Below, in pieces: positions 34,186 through 41,981 of a stretch of DNA of 49,861 nt (positions within the stretch are counted from its first letter, which is position 1; every line of letters begins with the position of its first letter). Under the pieces are notes generated by a model. That model was not told the origin of the DNA. It did no database searches and saw nothing but the letters and a program-made list of their open reading frames with translations. The stretch is from NCBI GenBank assembly GCA_027021385.1, contig JALUUL010000008.1:151469-201329 (forward strand), read 5' to 3'. The stretch is from Planctomycetota bacterium. Its GTDB lineage: Bacteria; Planctomycetota; UBA1135; GCA-002748355. The position numbers and the translations under genes are program-made.

Positions 34186-34739
34186 CGGTCGAAGACCTCC
34201 GCGCGGAATTCGGCGAGGAGATCCGGGATGCGGAGGCCTATCTTCCGCCGGCCGACGGGATCCCGGGCTTCGTCGTTCCGAAGACGCGCCTCCTCGAAGT
34301 CCTCGAGAGCCTGTCCGGATCGACCGGATCCGGCTTTCCGGCCCTCGCCTCCCTGACCGCGACGGACGAGAGCCTGCCTCGGGCGGACGCGGAGGATAGC
34401 TCTCCGGCCCTGCGCCCCGGCGCCCGGGCCCGTTTCCGCGTCGTCTACCATCTCTCCCGGATCGGGGAGGGGACGGGACCGCGCTGCCTGCGGCTCGTCG
34501 TCTGGCTCGACGACGGAGAGGCGATCCCGAGCTGCACGGGCCTGTTTCCCGGCGCGAACTGGATGGAACGCGAGGTCTACGACCTCTTCGGCATCCCCTT
34601 CGAGGGCCATCCCGACCTCAAACGGATCCTGATGCCCGACGGTTACGAAGGGCATCCCCTCCGCAAGGACTTTCCTCTTCGGGGCTTGTCTCCCGACCGA
34701 CTCTACAGGCAGTGGCACCTCTCGCGGGGCGCGCGCTGA
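34176..34739 (+). CDS. nuoC: NADH-quinone oxidoreductase subunit C
   Basis: A 187-residue NuoC (30 kDa-type). The signature [27 protein letters not shown] is followed by [13 protein letters not shown] at the C-terminus. The N-terminal half is poorly conserved, as usual. ATG 34176 lies inside the 3' end of nuoA. It belongs to the hydrophilic arm and packs against NuoD and NuoB. It is not fused to NuoD or NuoB. Confidence 0.93.
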   Translation: MGLTVEDLRAEFGEEIRDAEAYLPPADGIPGFVVPKTRLLEVLESLSGSTGSGFPALASLTATDESLPRADAEDSSPALRPGARARFRVVYHLSRIGEGTGPRCLRLVVWLDDGEAIPSCTGLFPGANWMEREVYDLFGIPFEGHPDLKRILMPDGYEGHPLRKDFPLRGLSPDRLYRQWHLSRGAR

Positions 34740-34765
34740 ATCCCTCTTCACCGGGATCACGAAGC

Positions 34766-36043
34766 ATGGAGACCAAGGTCATCGAGATCGGGACGCAGGG
34801 GATCTCTCCGATCCATCGGCGAATCCAGGAAAACCGCGAAGAGCGGGAACGTCTGAGCCGGGAGTTCGGCCACGAACTCCACGAGGACCTCCTGACCCTC
34901 AACATGGGGCCGCAACACCCCTCGACCCACGGGGTGCTCCGCATCGTCCTGACCCTCGACGGCGAGATCATCGTCGACGCCGAACCCGTCGTCGGCTACC
35001 TCCATCGAGGCAAGGAGAAGATGGCGGAGAGCCTCCGCTACTTCCAATACATCCCCCATACCGACCGCCTCGACTACCTGGCCCCCCAGATCAACAACGT
35101 CGCGTTCTGCAGGGCCGTCGAGAAGGCCTGCGGGCTCGAGATCCCGCCCCGGGCCCAGGCCATCCGCGTCATCGTCATGGAGATGATGCGGATCATGAGC
35201 CACCTGATCTACATCGGGACGACGGCTCTCGACATCGGCGCGGCCTCGATCTTCTTCCATTCCTTCCGGGAACGGGAGGATCTCTACGACCTCGCGGACA
35301 TCATCACCGGCCAGCGGATGAACAACGCCTTCATCCGGATCGGAGGGGTCGGAAACGACATCTCCACGGAGACCCTGAAGAGGGTCCGGGAGTTCGCCGC
35401 GGCCTTCCCGGGGAAGGTGGACGAATACGAGAAGCTCCTGACCGGCAACCGGATCTGGTGGGAGCGGAACCGGGACATCGGGATCATCGAGGCCGAGGAG
35501 GCGATCAAGTTCTCCCTGACGGGCCCGAACCTCCGGGGATCCGGGGTCGAACACGACCTCCGCCGGGTCGATCCCTATTGCGGCTACGAGAACTACGACT
35601 TCGAGGTCCCGGTCGGATCGGTCGGCGATTGCTTCGACCGCTACCTCGTGCGGATCGAGGAGATGCGGCAGAGCGCCCGCATCATCCTCCAGGCCGTCGA
35701 CAAGCTGCCGCCGGGGGAGATCTACGCTGAGGACCGGAGGTTCGTCCTGCCGCCGAAGGAGAAGGCCTTCACGAGCATGGAGGAGCTGATCCACCAGTTC
35801 GAGGTCGTGGCGGAGATGAAGGTGCCCCGCGGAGAGGTCTACGCCGCGGTCGAAGCGGCGAAGGGCGAACTCGGGTTCTATCTCGTGGCCGACGACGGTC
35901 CCAGGCCCCACCGCCTGCACATCCGCTCCCCATCCTTCATCAACCTGCAGGCCCTGCCGAAGCTCTCCCGCGGCAGATACATCTCGGACATGGTCGCCAT
36001 CATCGGAAGCCTCGATTTCGTCATGGGCGAATGCGACCGCTGA
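34766..36043 (+). CDS. nuoD: NADH-quinone oxidoreductase subunit D
   Basis: A 425-residue NuoD (49 kDa-type), which with NuoB forms the quinone site. TLNMGPQHPSTHGVLR carries the quinone-site His, and VGYLHRGKEKMAE, TDRLDYLAPQINN and MEMMRIMSHLIYIG are further signatures; the C-terminus DFVMGECDR is conserved. ATG 34766 is chosen over an in-frame start at 34712 that would overlap nuoC. It follows nuoC by 26 bases. Its essential partner NuoB is not encoded in this window. Confidence 0.95.
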   Translation: METKVIEIGTQGISPIHRRIQENREERERLSREFGHELHEDLLTLNMGPQHPSTHGVLRIVLTLDGEIIVDAEPVVGYLHRGKEKMAESLRYFQYIPHTDRLDYLAPQINNVAFCRAVEKACGLEIPPRAQAIRVIVMEMMRIMSHLIYIGTTALDIGAASIFFHSFREREDLYDLADIITGQRMNNAFIRIGGVGNDISTETLKRVREFAAAFPGKVDEYEKLLTGNRIWWERNRDIGIIEAEEAIKFSLTGPNLRGSGVEHDLRRVDPYCGYENYDFEVPVGSVGDCFDRYLVRIEEMRQSARIILQAVDKLPPGEIYAEDRRFVLPPKEKAFTSMEELIHQFEVVAEMKVPRGEVYAAVEAAKGELGFYLVADDGPRPHRLHIRSPSFINLQALPKLSRGRYISDMVAIIGSLDFVMGECDR

Positions 36044-36056
36044 GGAGTTGAGGAAG

Positions 36057-36641
36057 ATGGAAACGAGCACGACGAAAGCCCCCCTGCCCCCCGATCGGAC
36101 GGCCTGGTGGGAACGCCGCAAGGCCTGCTTCCCGGAGGCCCGGGCGATCCTTCTTCCCCTCCTCCACGACATCCAGGATCATCGCGGGCTCGTGGACGGC
36201 GAGGCGATGCAGTGGGCCGCGGACTTCGTCGGGATCTCCCCCGTGGAGGTCTATGGGGTCCTGACCTTCTATTGGATGTACGACCTCGAACCTCGTGCGA
36301 AGCGCAGGATCGCCGTCTGCCGCAACATCTCCTGCGATCTCATGGGCGCGCGGCGGATCGTCGAGGCCCTCGAGGACGAACTCGGCCTCGAATGCGACCG
36401 CGGGGGAGACGGGGACTGGTCCCTCCGCACGGTCGAGTGCATGGGGGCCTGCACGGCCGCCCCGATGATGGACGTCAACGGTCGCTACTTCGAGGAGCTG
36501 ACCCCGGAGAAGGCCCGGGAGATCGTTCGGGCGATTCGCGAGGGACGGGAGGAGGTCCCCGAGGGCCCGGCGGAGTTCGCCCCCGTTCCGGCGAACCTCG
36601 CCCGCTCCTGGACCGAAGAGCCCCGGAAGGAGGAGGCATGA
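36057..36641 (+). CDS. nuoE: NADH-quinone oxidoreductase subunit E
   Basis: A 194-residue NuoE (24 kDa-type) with the [2Fe-2S] cluster N1a. Ligands: Cys88 and Cys93 (CRNISC), then Cys128 and Cys132 (CMGAC), in the thioredoxin-like domain. The helical front (ILLPLLHDIQDHRGLVD) and VEVYGVLTFYWMY are typical. ATG 36057 is preceded by GAGGAAG; an in-frame TTG at 36048 is a weaker option. The C-terminus extends some 40 residues past the core. nuoF overlaps its stop (ATGA). Confidence 0.94.
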   Translation: METSTTKAPLPPDRTAWWERRKACFPEARAILLPLLHDIQDHRGLVDGEAMQWAADFVGISPVEVYGVLTFYWMYDLEPRAKRRIAVCRNISCDLMGARRIVEALEDELGLECDRGGDGDWSLRTVECMGACTAAPMMDVNGRYFEELTPEKAREIVRAIREGREEVPEGPAEFAPVPANLARSWTEEPRKEEA

Positions 36642-37999
36642 GCGGCGCGACCGACCCCGCCTACGCCTGGCCGCTGCGGACCCCCCATCCCGGCCACGAG
36701 ACCTATCTCTTCGACCGGATCGGGATCGAGGGGATGGCGGATCTCGAGACCGCCCGCGCGCACGGCGCCTACGAGACCTTCGAACGAGTCCTCGAGGAGA
36801 TGGAACCTTCGGAGGTCACGGCCGCGGTCAAGGATTCGGGACTCAGGGGGCGCGGGGGGGCGGGCTTTCCCTGCGGGCTCAAGTGGACCTTCATGCCCCC
36901 TCTGGACGACCCCAGGCCCCGCTTCCTCGCCGTCAACGCGGACGAATCCGAGCCCGGAACCTGCAAGGATCGCGTCCTGATCCGCCGGCACCCCCACCTG
37001 CTCCTGGAGGGCATCCTCTGCGCCTCCTACGCGATGGGGATCACCGCGGCGCACATCTTCATCCGGGGGGAATACGTCGAGGAGGCGCGCGTCCTCCAGC
37101 GGGCGATCGACGAGGCCTATGCGGCCGGTTGGATCGGCGCGGACATCCGGGGCAAGGGGTTCGGCGTCGACATCCACCTGACCCGCGGCGCCGGCGCCTA
37201 CATCTGCGGGGAGGAGACGGCCCTGATGGAGGCCACCGAAGGGAAGCGGGGCCACCCCAGGCCGAAGCCGCCCTTCCCGGCCGCGGTCGGTCTCTGGGGA
37301 AAACCGACGACCGTGAACAACGTCGAGACCCTCTGCAACGTCCCCGCGATCCTCGCGAAGGGCGTGGCCTGGTACCGGAGAATCGGCACGCAGGCCTCCC
37401 CCGGGAACGTGCTCGCCGGCATCTCGGGACATGTCGCCCGTCCCGGGGTCTACGAGGTGCCGCTGGGCATCACGATGCGCCGCTTGATCGAGGACGAGGC
37501 CTTCGGCGGCGGAGTGCGGAACGGAAAGGGGCTCAAGGCCTTCATCCCGGGCGGGTCCTCCTCCGGCTTCCTCCCCCCCTCCGAACTCGACGTCCCCCTG
37601 ACCCACGACGACTTGAAGGAGAAGGGGACGATGCTCGGCACGGCTTCGGTCATCGTCCTCGACGAAGACGCGTCGATCGTCCGGGCGACCCGGATCATCG
37701 CCGATTTCTACCATGACGAATCCTGCGGCCAGTGTTCCCAGTGCCGGGAGGGCACCGGCTGGCTCGCCCGCATCCTCGCGAGGATCGAACGCGGGGCGGG
37801 GAGACCCGAGGACCTCGACATCCTCCTGGAAGCCTGCGCGAACATGAAAGGCAAGACGATCTGCGTGCTTTCGGACGCCGCCGCATGGCCGGTCGAACTG
37901 GCGCTCCGGCATTTCAGGGGCGAGTTCGAAGAGGCCATCGACCGCGCCCGGACCGTCGTCGGGGTCGCGGCCGGATCCGGAGAAGGGAGCGCATCATGA
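36638..37999 (+). CDS. nuoF: NADH-quinone oxidoreductase subunit F
   Basis: A 453-residue NuoF (51 kDa-type), the NADH-oxidising subunit with FMN and cluster N3. FMN/NADH binding: GLRGRGGAGFP (68-78) and VNADESEPGTCKDR (99-112). GAYICGEETALMEATEG is the second nucleotide segment. Cluster ligands: Cys363, Cys366 and Cys369 in ESCGQCSQCREG, plus Cys409. A strong ribosome-binding site (AGGAGG) precedes ATG 36638. It has ATGA overlaps with nuoE and nuoG. It is a paralogue of the fused fdhB. Confidence 0.96.
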   Translation: MSGATDPAYAWPLRTPHPGHETYLFDRIGIEGMADLETARAHGAYETFERVLEEMEPSEVTAAVKDSGLRGRGGAGFPCGLKWTFMPPLDDPRPRFLAVNADESEPGTCKDRVLIRRHPHLLLEGILCASYAMGITAAHIFIRGEYVEEARVLQRAIDEAYAAGWIGADIRGKGFGVDIHLTRGAGAYICGEETALMEATEGKRGHPRPKPPFPAAVGLWGKPTTVNNVETLCNVPAILAKGVAWYRRIGTQASPGNVLAGISGHVARPGVYEVPLGITMRRLIEDEAFGGGVRNGKGLKAFIPGGSSSGFLPPSELDVPLTHDDLKEKGTMLGTASVIVLDEDASIVRATRIIADFYHDESCGQCSQCREGTGWLARILARIERGAGRPEDLDILLEACANMKGKTICVLSDAAAWPVELALRHFRGEFEEAIDRARTVVGVAAGSGEGSAS

Positions 38000-39483
38000 G
38001 TTCCGGCGCCGAGGGCGAAACCCGGATGACGACGATCAAGGTCGACGGGGTCGAGCATGAGGCCCCTCTCGGAGGACGCCTCCTCGACTTCCTCGAATCC
38101 ATAGGCAAAGTCGTCCCGAGGTTCTGCTACCACCCCGGTCTCTCGGTCGCGGCCTCCTGCCGCCAATGCCAGGTCGAGAGCGTGGGGAAGGGACCGAGAC
38201 CCGGAACGATCGTCTCCTGCAGGGAGAGGATCGTCGAGGGGATGGAGATCCACACGGATTCCGAGGCCGCCCGCAAGGCCAGGGCCGGCGTCATGGAGTT
38301 CCTCCTTCTCAACCACCCGCTCGATTGTCCGATCTGCGACAAGGCCGGGGAATGCATGCTCCAGGACACGGCCTACGGCACCGGGCAGGCGGCCGGCCGC
38401 ACGGTCGAACCCCGGAGGCATCTCCCGAAGCGCAAGAGCCTCGGAGACAAGATCCTCCTCGACAACGAACGCTGCATCCTCTGCACGCGCTGCGTCCGTT
38501 TCTTCGAGGATGTCTGCGGCGAACCCCAGCTCACCGTCGTGGACCGGGGGGACCGTTCCTACCTCGACACCTTCCTCGGCGAACCGCTCCGGGGAAACTA
38601 CCAGGGGAACATCGTCGACATCTGTCCGGTCGGGGCCCTGACCCTGAAGAAGTTCCGCTTCCGCTCGCGGCCCTGGTTCATGACCTCGACCCCCTCGGTC
38701 TGCGGGCTCTGCTCCCGCGGGTGCAACATCACGATCGACGTGCGGAACAACAGGATCCTCAGGATCCGCCCGCGCTTCCACGGGGAGATCAACCGCTGGT
38801 GGATGTGCGACGAGGGGCGCCTCGACTTCGACGCCTACAACATGCAACCCGAGGAGGGCCGTCTCGCCGAACCCCTGATCCGGGATGGGGAAGGGGAGCG
38901 GCCGGCCGAGCTTTCCGAACTCCTCGCTCTCGCGGCGGAGTTCTGCCGCGAGGGCCCGGCGCTCGCCCTTCTCTCCCCCTTTGCGACGGTCGAGGAGGGG
39001 GAGGCCTTCCGCGACTGCTTCGCTGGCCTCGACGGAGCCCGGGCTGGGTTCCTGGCTCCCGGCCGGAGCGCCCGCGCCGACCGGCTCCTCCACACCGACG
39101 ACCCCTGTCCGAACCGTGCGGGACTCTCCCGGATCGAGGGACTCGAGGCCGTCGCCCCCTCCGAGATCGGGGATTGCGCCGGAAAGACGGTCTTTCTCTC
39201 CGGCTTCGGACTCGACGTCCTCCTCCACGGGGAGGCCCGGACGGCCCTCGGTCGGGCCGAGCGCCTGATCGTGCACGGACACCGCCGGCCGGGGTTCGGG
39301 AACCCCGCCCTCCTGATCCCCGCGAGGACCCCGGCCGAGAAGAACGGCCGCTGGGTGAACGGCTCGGGAATCGAGCAGAGGATCCGGCCGGCCCTCAGGG
39401 CTCCGACCCTCGTCCCCGACGACCTCGAGGTCTTCCGGGGACTCGCCGAAAGACTCGCCCGCCCGCAGGAGGTGAAGGCATGA
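37996..39483 (+). CDS. nuoG: NADH-quinone oxidoreductase subunit G, short form
   Basis: A 495-residue NuoG. Cluster ligands: N1b [2Fe-2S] Cys44, 55, 58, 75; N5 His107, Cys111, 114, 120; N4 Cys160, 163, 166, 210; and the extra [4Fe-4S] N7 site Cys236, 239, 243, 271. The remaining 220 residues are a much reduced molybdopterin-oxidoreductase-like domain (family members often have 650-900 residues). The open frame ends cleanly and overlaps nuoH, so it is a real short form, not a frameshift. ATG 37996 overlaps the nuoF stop; Met11 is another possible start. Confidence 0.93.
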   Translation: MSSGAEGETRMTTIKVDGVEHEAPLGGRLLDFLESIGKVVPRFCYHPGLSVAASCRQCQVESVGKGPRPGTIVSCRERIVEGMEIHTDSEAARKARAGVMEFLLLNHPLDCPICDKAGECMLQDTAYGTGQAAGRTVEPRRHLPKRKSLGDKILLDNERCILCTRCVRFFEDVCGEPQLTVVDRGDRSYLDTFLGEPLRGNYQGNIVDICPVGALTLKKFRFRSRPWFMTSTPSVCGLCSRGCNITIDVRNNRILRIRPRFHGEINRWWMCDEGRLDFDAYNMQPEEGRLAEPLIRDGEGERPAELSELLALAAEFCREGPALALLSPFATVEEGEAFRDCFAGLDGARAGFLAPGRSARADRLLHTDDPCPNRAGLSRIEGLEAVAPSEIGDCAGKTVFLSGFGLDVLLHGEARTALGRAERLIVHGHRRPGFGNPALLIPARTPAEKNGRWVNGSGIEQRIRPALRAPTLVPDDLEVFRGLAERLARPQEVKA

Positions 39484-40514
39484 CGACCGCCGCCCTGATC
39501 GCGACCCTCGTCAAGATCGCCGTCTTCTTCGGGATCACGATCTCCCTGGCCGCGGTCAGCACCCTCTTCGAACGGAAGATCTCCGCCTGGATTCAGCAAC
39601 GCTACGGCCCGAACCGGGTCGGACCCTGGGGGGTCCTGCAGCCCCTCGCCGACGGGCTCAAGTTCATCTTCAAGGAGGAAGTCGCTCCCGCCGGCGCCAA
39701 CCGGCTCCTCTTCCGCCTCGCGCCGGCCATGGCCGCGGCCCCCGCCTTCATGACCGTGGCCGTCGTCCCCTTCACCTTCCCCCTGATCCTGGACGGCACG
39801 AGGATCCCGATGGCCATCGCCGACATCGACATCGGAGTCCTCTTCTTCATGGCCATGGGCAGCCTCGCCGTCTACGGCATCATGCTCGGAGGCTGGGCCA
39901 GCAACAACAAGTACAGCCTCCTCGGCGGCCTGCGCAGTTCGGCCCAGATGATCAGCTACGAACTCGCGATGATGGTCTCCGTCATCACGGTCCTGACCCT
40001 CGCCGGTTCGATGAACCTGACCCGGATCTTCGAGGCGCAGATCCCCCTCTGGAACATCGCGGTCTTCCCCGTGGGAACGATCGCTTTCGGCATCTTCCTG
40101 ATCGCCGCCTTCGCCGAAACGAACCGCCATCCCTTCGACCTGGCCGAGTGCGAAACCGAACTCGTCGGCGGATTCCACACCGAATACTCCTCGATGAAGT
40201 TCGCGCTCTTCTTCCTCGGCGAGTATTCGGCCATGGTCATGATGTCGGGTCTCATCACGACCTTCTTCCTCGGCGGCCCGAGCCTCTTCGGGCTCGTGAA
40301 CGGAATCGAGGACCCCTGGATCAAGGTGCTGGCGGGCCTCGGGGTCTTCCTGGCGAAGGTCTGCTTCTTCCTGTTCCTCTTCATCTGGGTGCGCTGGACG
40401 ATCCCCCGATTCCGCTGGGACCAGTTGATGCACCTCGGCTGGAAACTCCTCCTCCCCTTGAGCCTCGCGAACCTCTTGCTGGCCGGAACCCTCGTGGCCA
40501 CGGGAGTCCTGTGA
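39480..40514 (+). CDS. nuoH: NADH-quinone oxidoreductase subunit H
   Basis: A 344-residue NuoH with about eight membrane helices, forming the floor of the quinone site and the link to the membrane arm. Signatures: STLFERKISAWIQQRYGPNRVGP, LQPLADGLKFIFKEE, SYELAMMVSV, AETNRHPFDLAECETELVGGFHTEYSSMKF. ATG 39480 overlaps the nuoG stop (ATGA), and the stop overlaps the nuoI ATG by one base. Confidence 0.96.
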   Translation: MTTAALIATLVKIAVFFGITISLAAVSTLFERKISAWIQQRYGPNRVGPWGVLQPLADGLKFIFKEEVAPAGANRLLFRLAPAMAAAPAFMTVAVVPFTFPLILDGTRIPMAIADIDIGVLFFMAMGSLAVYGIMLGGWASNNKYSLLGGLRSSAQMISYELAMMVSVITVLTLAGSMNLTRIFEAQIPLWNIAVFPVGTIAFGIFLIAAFAETNRHPFDLAECETELVGGFHTEYSSMKFALFFLGEYSAMVMMSGLITTFFLGGPSLFGLVNGIEDPWIKVLAGLGVFLAKVCFFLFLFIWVRWTIPRFRWDQLMHLGWKLLLPLSLANLLLAGTLVATGVL

Positions 40515-41032
40515 TGCAGGTCAAACGCCTCGAAAAGAGACTCACCATCGCGGAGCGGCTCGCGATCCCCGAGATCCTGAAGGGCCTCGCCTTCACGTTC
40601 CGGATCATGTTCCGCAAGAGGGTGACCCGCCAGTATCCGGAGGAGCGTTACGAGGCCCCGATCGCGGCCAAGGGGCAACCGCTGCTCGTCGAGAACGAGG
40701 ACGGCACGCCCCGCTGCGTCGCCTGTTCGATGTGCGAGGTCGTCTGCCCGCCGAAGGCGATCACGATCACGGGGGGCGAGACCGAACGGGAGATCGAGCG
40801 CGAGCCCGAGGAGTTCCGGATCGACATGCTCCGCTGCATCCTCTGCGGTCTCTGCGAGGAGGTCTGCCCGAAGGAGGCCATCGTCATGAGCGACCGTCTC
40901 GAGTTGGCCGACTTCACGCGGGAATCCCTCGTCTTCGACAAGAGGCGTCTCCTGACCCCGGTCTCCGAACTCTCGAACCGCATTCGTTACACCAAGGAGA
41001 AGTACGACAAGTGGCACTCCCCGTCTTCCTGA
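40514..41032 (+). CDS. nuoI: NADH-quinone oxidoreductase subunit I
   Basis: A 172-residue NuoI (TYKY/23 kDa-type) with two [4Fe-4S] clusters N6a and N6b that lead to N2. Ligands: Cys68, 71, 74, 78 (CVACSMCEVVCPP) and Cys108, 111, 114, 118 (CILCGLCEEVCPKEA). Residues 1-40 form the amphipathic N-terminal anchor. ATG 40514 shares its A with the nuoH stop. Its 3' end overlaps nuoJ by 22 bases in another frame. Confidence 0.95.
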   Translation: MQVKRLEKRLTIAERLAIPEILKGLAFTFRIMFRKRVTRQYPEERYEAPIAAKGQPLLVENEDGTPRCVACSMCEVVCPPKAITITGGETEREIEREPEEFRIDMLRCILCGLCEEVCPKEAIVMSDRLELADFTRESLVFDKRRLLTPVSELSNRIRYTKEKYDKWHSPSS

Positions 41033-41622
41033 TCCTGGCCGCGGGGGCCGTCTTCTTCGCCGCGAACGTCGTCCTCCGGCGGAATCCGGCGGAGTGCGCC
41101 GTCCACCTGGTCGGCTCCTTCTTCTGCCTGGCCGGCATCTACCTGATGATCGGCTTCCCCTTCCTGGCCGCCCTCCAGCTCCTCGTCTACGCCGGGGCGA
41201 TCATGGTCCTCTTCCTCTTCGTCATCATGCTCCTCGATCTCCGCAGGGAGGAGCCGCGGGAAAACCCGAGGATCTCGACGATCGCCCCTCTCGCGATGGG
41301 GCTGCTCTTCGGGCTGCTCGCCGTCGTCCTGCCCGACATGCCGGTCGCCGTGGCGACGGGGCGGGGCGCGGTCGCCGGGGCCGGGGGCGCCGAGGGAGGG
41401 AAGGAACTCGCGAACTACCTCTTCGGGCGGCATCTCCTGACCTTCGAGGCGACGAGCCTCCTCCTGCTCGCCGGCATCTTCGGGGTCGTCGTGCTCGCCA
41501 AGCGCCGCACTTCCCGGAAAGCGGATCTCGAACGACTCCTCGAGAACATCGAAGCGGAGTCGCGGACCGAACGGAAGGAGCCGCCCCTCGTCGGAGCGGG
41601 CTCGGAAGGAGTCGCCTCATGA
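41011..41622 (+). CDS. nuoJ: NADH-quinone oxidoreductase subunit J
   Basis: A 203-residue NuoJ with about five membrane helices. Signatures: NPAECAVHLVGSFFCLAGIYLM and QLLVYAGAIMVLFLFVIMLLD, the pi-bulge helix 3. A Gly/Ala-rich loop (RGAVAGAGGAEGG) and a charged C-terminal tail of about 35 residues are present. The start is GTG 41011, inside nuoI, with AAGGAGA upstream. The stop overlaps the nuoK ATG. Confidence 0.92.
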   Translation: MALPVFLILAAGAVFFAANVVLRRNPAECAVHLVGSFFCLAGIYLMIGFPFLAALQLLVYAGAIMVLFLFVIMLLDLRREEPRENPRISTIAPLAMGLLFGLLAVVLPDMPVAVATGRGAVAGAGGAEGGKELANYLFGRHLLTFEATSLLLLAGIFGVVVLAKRRTSRKADLERLLENIEAESRTERKEPPLVGAGSEGVAS

Positions 41623-41978
41623 TCGCCTCGATCCTGGCCGTCCTCCCCGCCGCGGAGGGGATCCCGAACCCATCCATTCCGACTTCCTGGGTCCTGCTGC
41701 TCGCGGCCCTCCTCTTCATTCTCGGGATCTACGGCTTCCTCGTCCGCCGGGACCTGATCGTCGTCTTCATGAGCATCGAACTCATGCTGAACGCGGCGAA
41801 CCTGACCTTCCTCGCGGCCGCCCGGGAACGGATGCTCGATCCCGAGGGGCAGGTCTACGCGATCTTCGTGATCACCGTGGCGGCGGTCGAGGCCGCGGTC
41901 GGGCTCGCCCTCCTGATCGCATGGTTCCGCCTGCGCGCGACCCTGGACGTCGAGACCGCCGTCGAACTGGAGGGCTGA
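41619..41978 (+). CDS. nuoK: NADH-quinone oxidoreductase subunit K
   Basis: A 119-residue NuoK with three membrane helices. Conserved glutamates lie in VFMSIELMLNAANLTFL and VITVAAVEAAVGLALL, as in the proton channel with NuoJ. The first about 20 residues extend beyond the usual 100-residue form. ATG 41619 overlaps the nuoJ stop (ATGA). nuoL follows after three bases. Confidence 0.94.
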   Translation: MIASILAVLPAAEGIPNPSIPTSWVLLLAALLFILGIYGFLVRRDLIVVFMSIELMLNAANLTFLAAARERMLDPEGQVYAIFVITVAAVEAAVGLALLIAWFRLRATLDVETAVELEG

Positions 41979-41981
41979 GGA

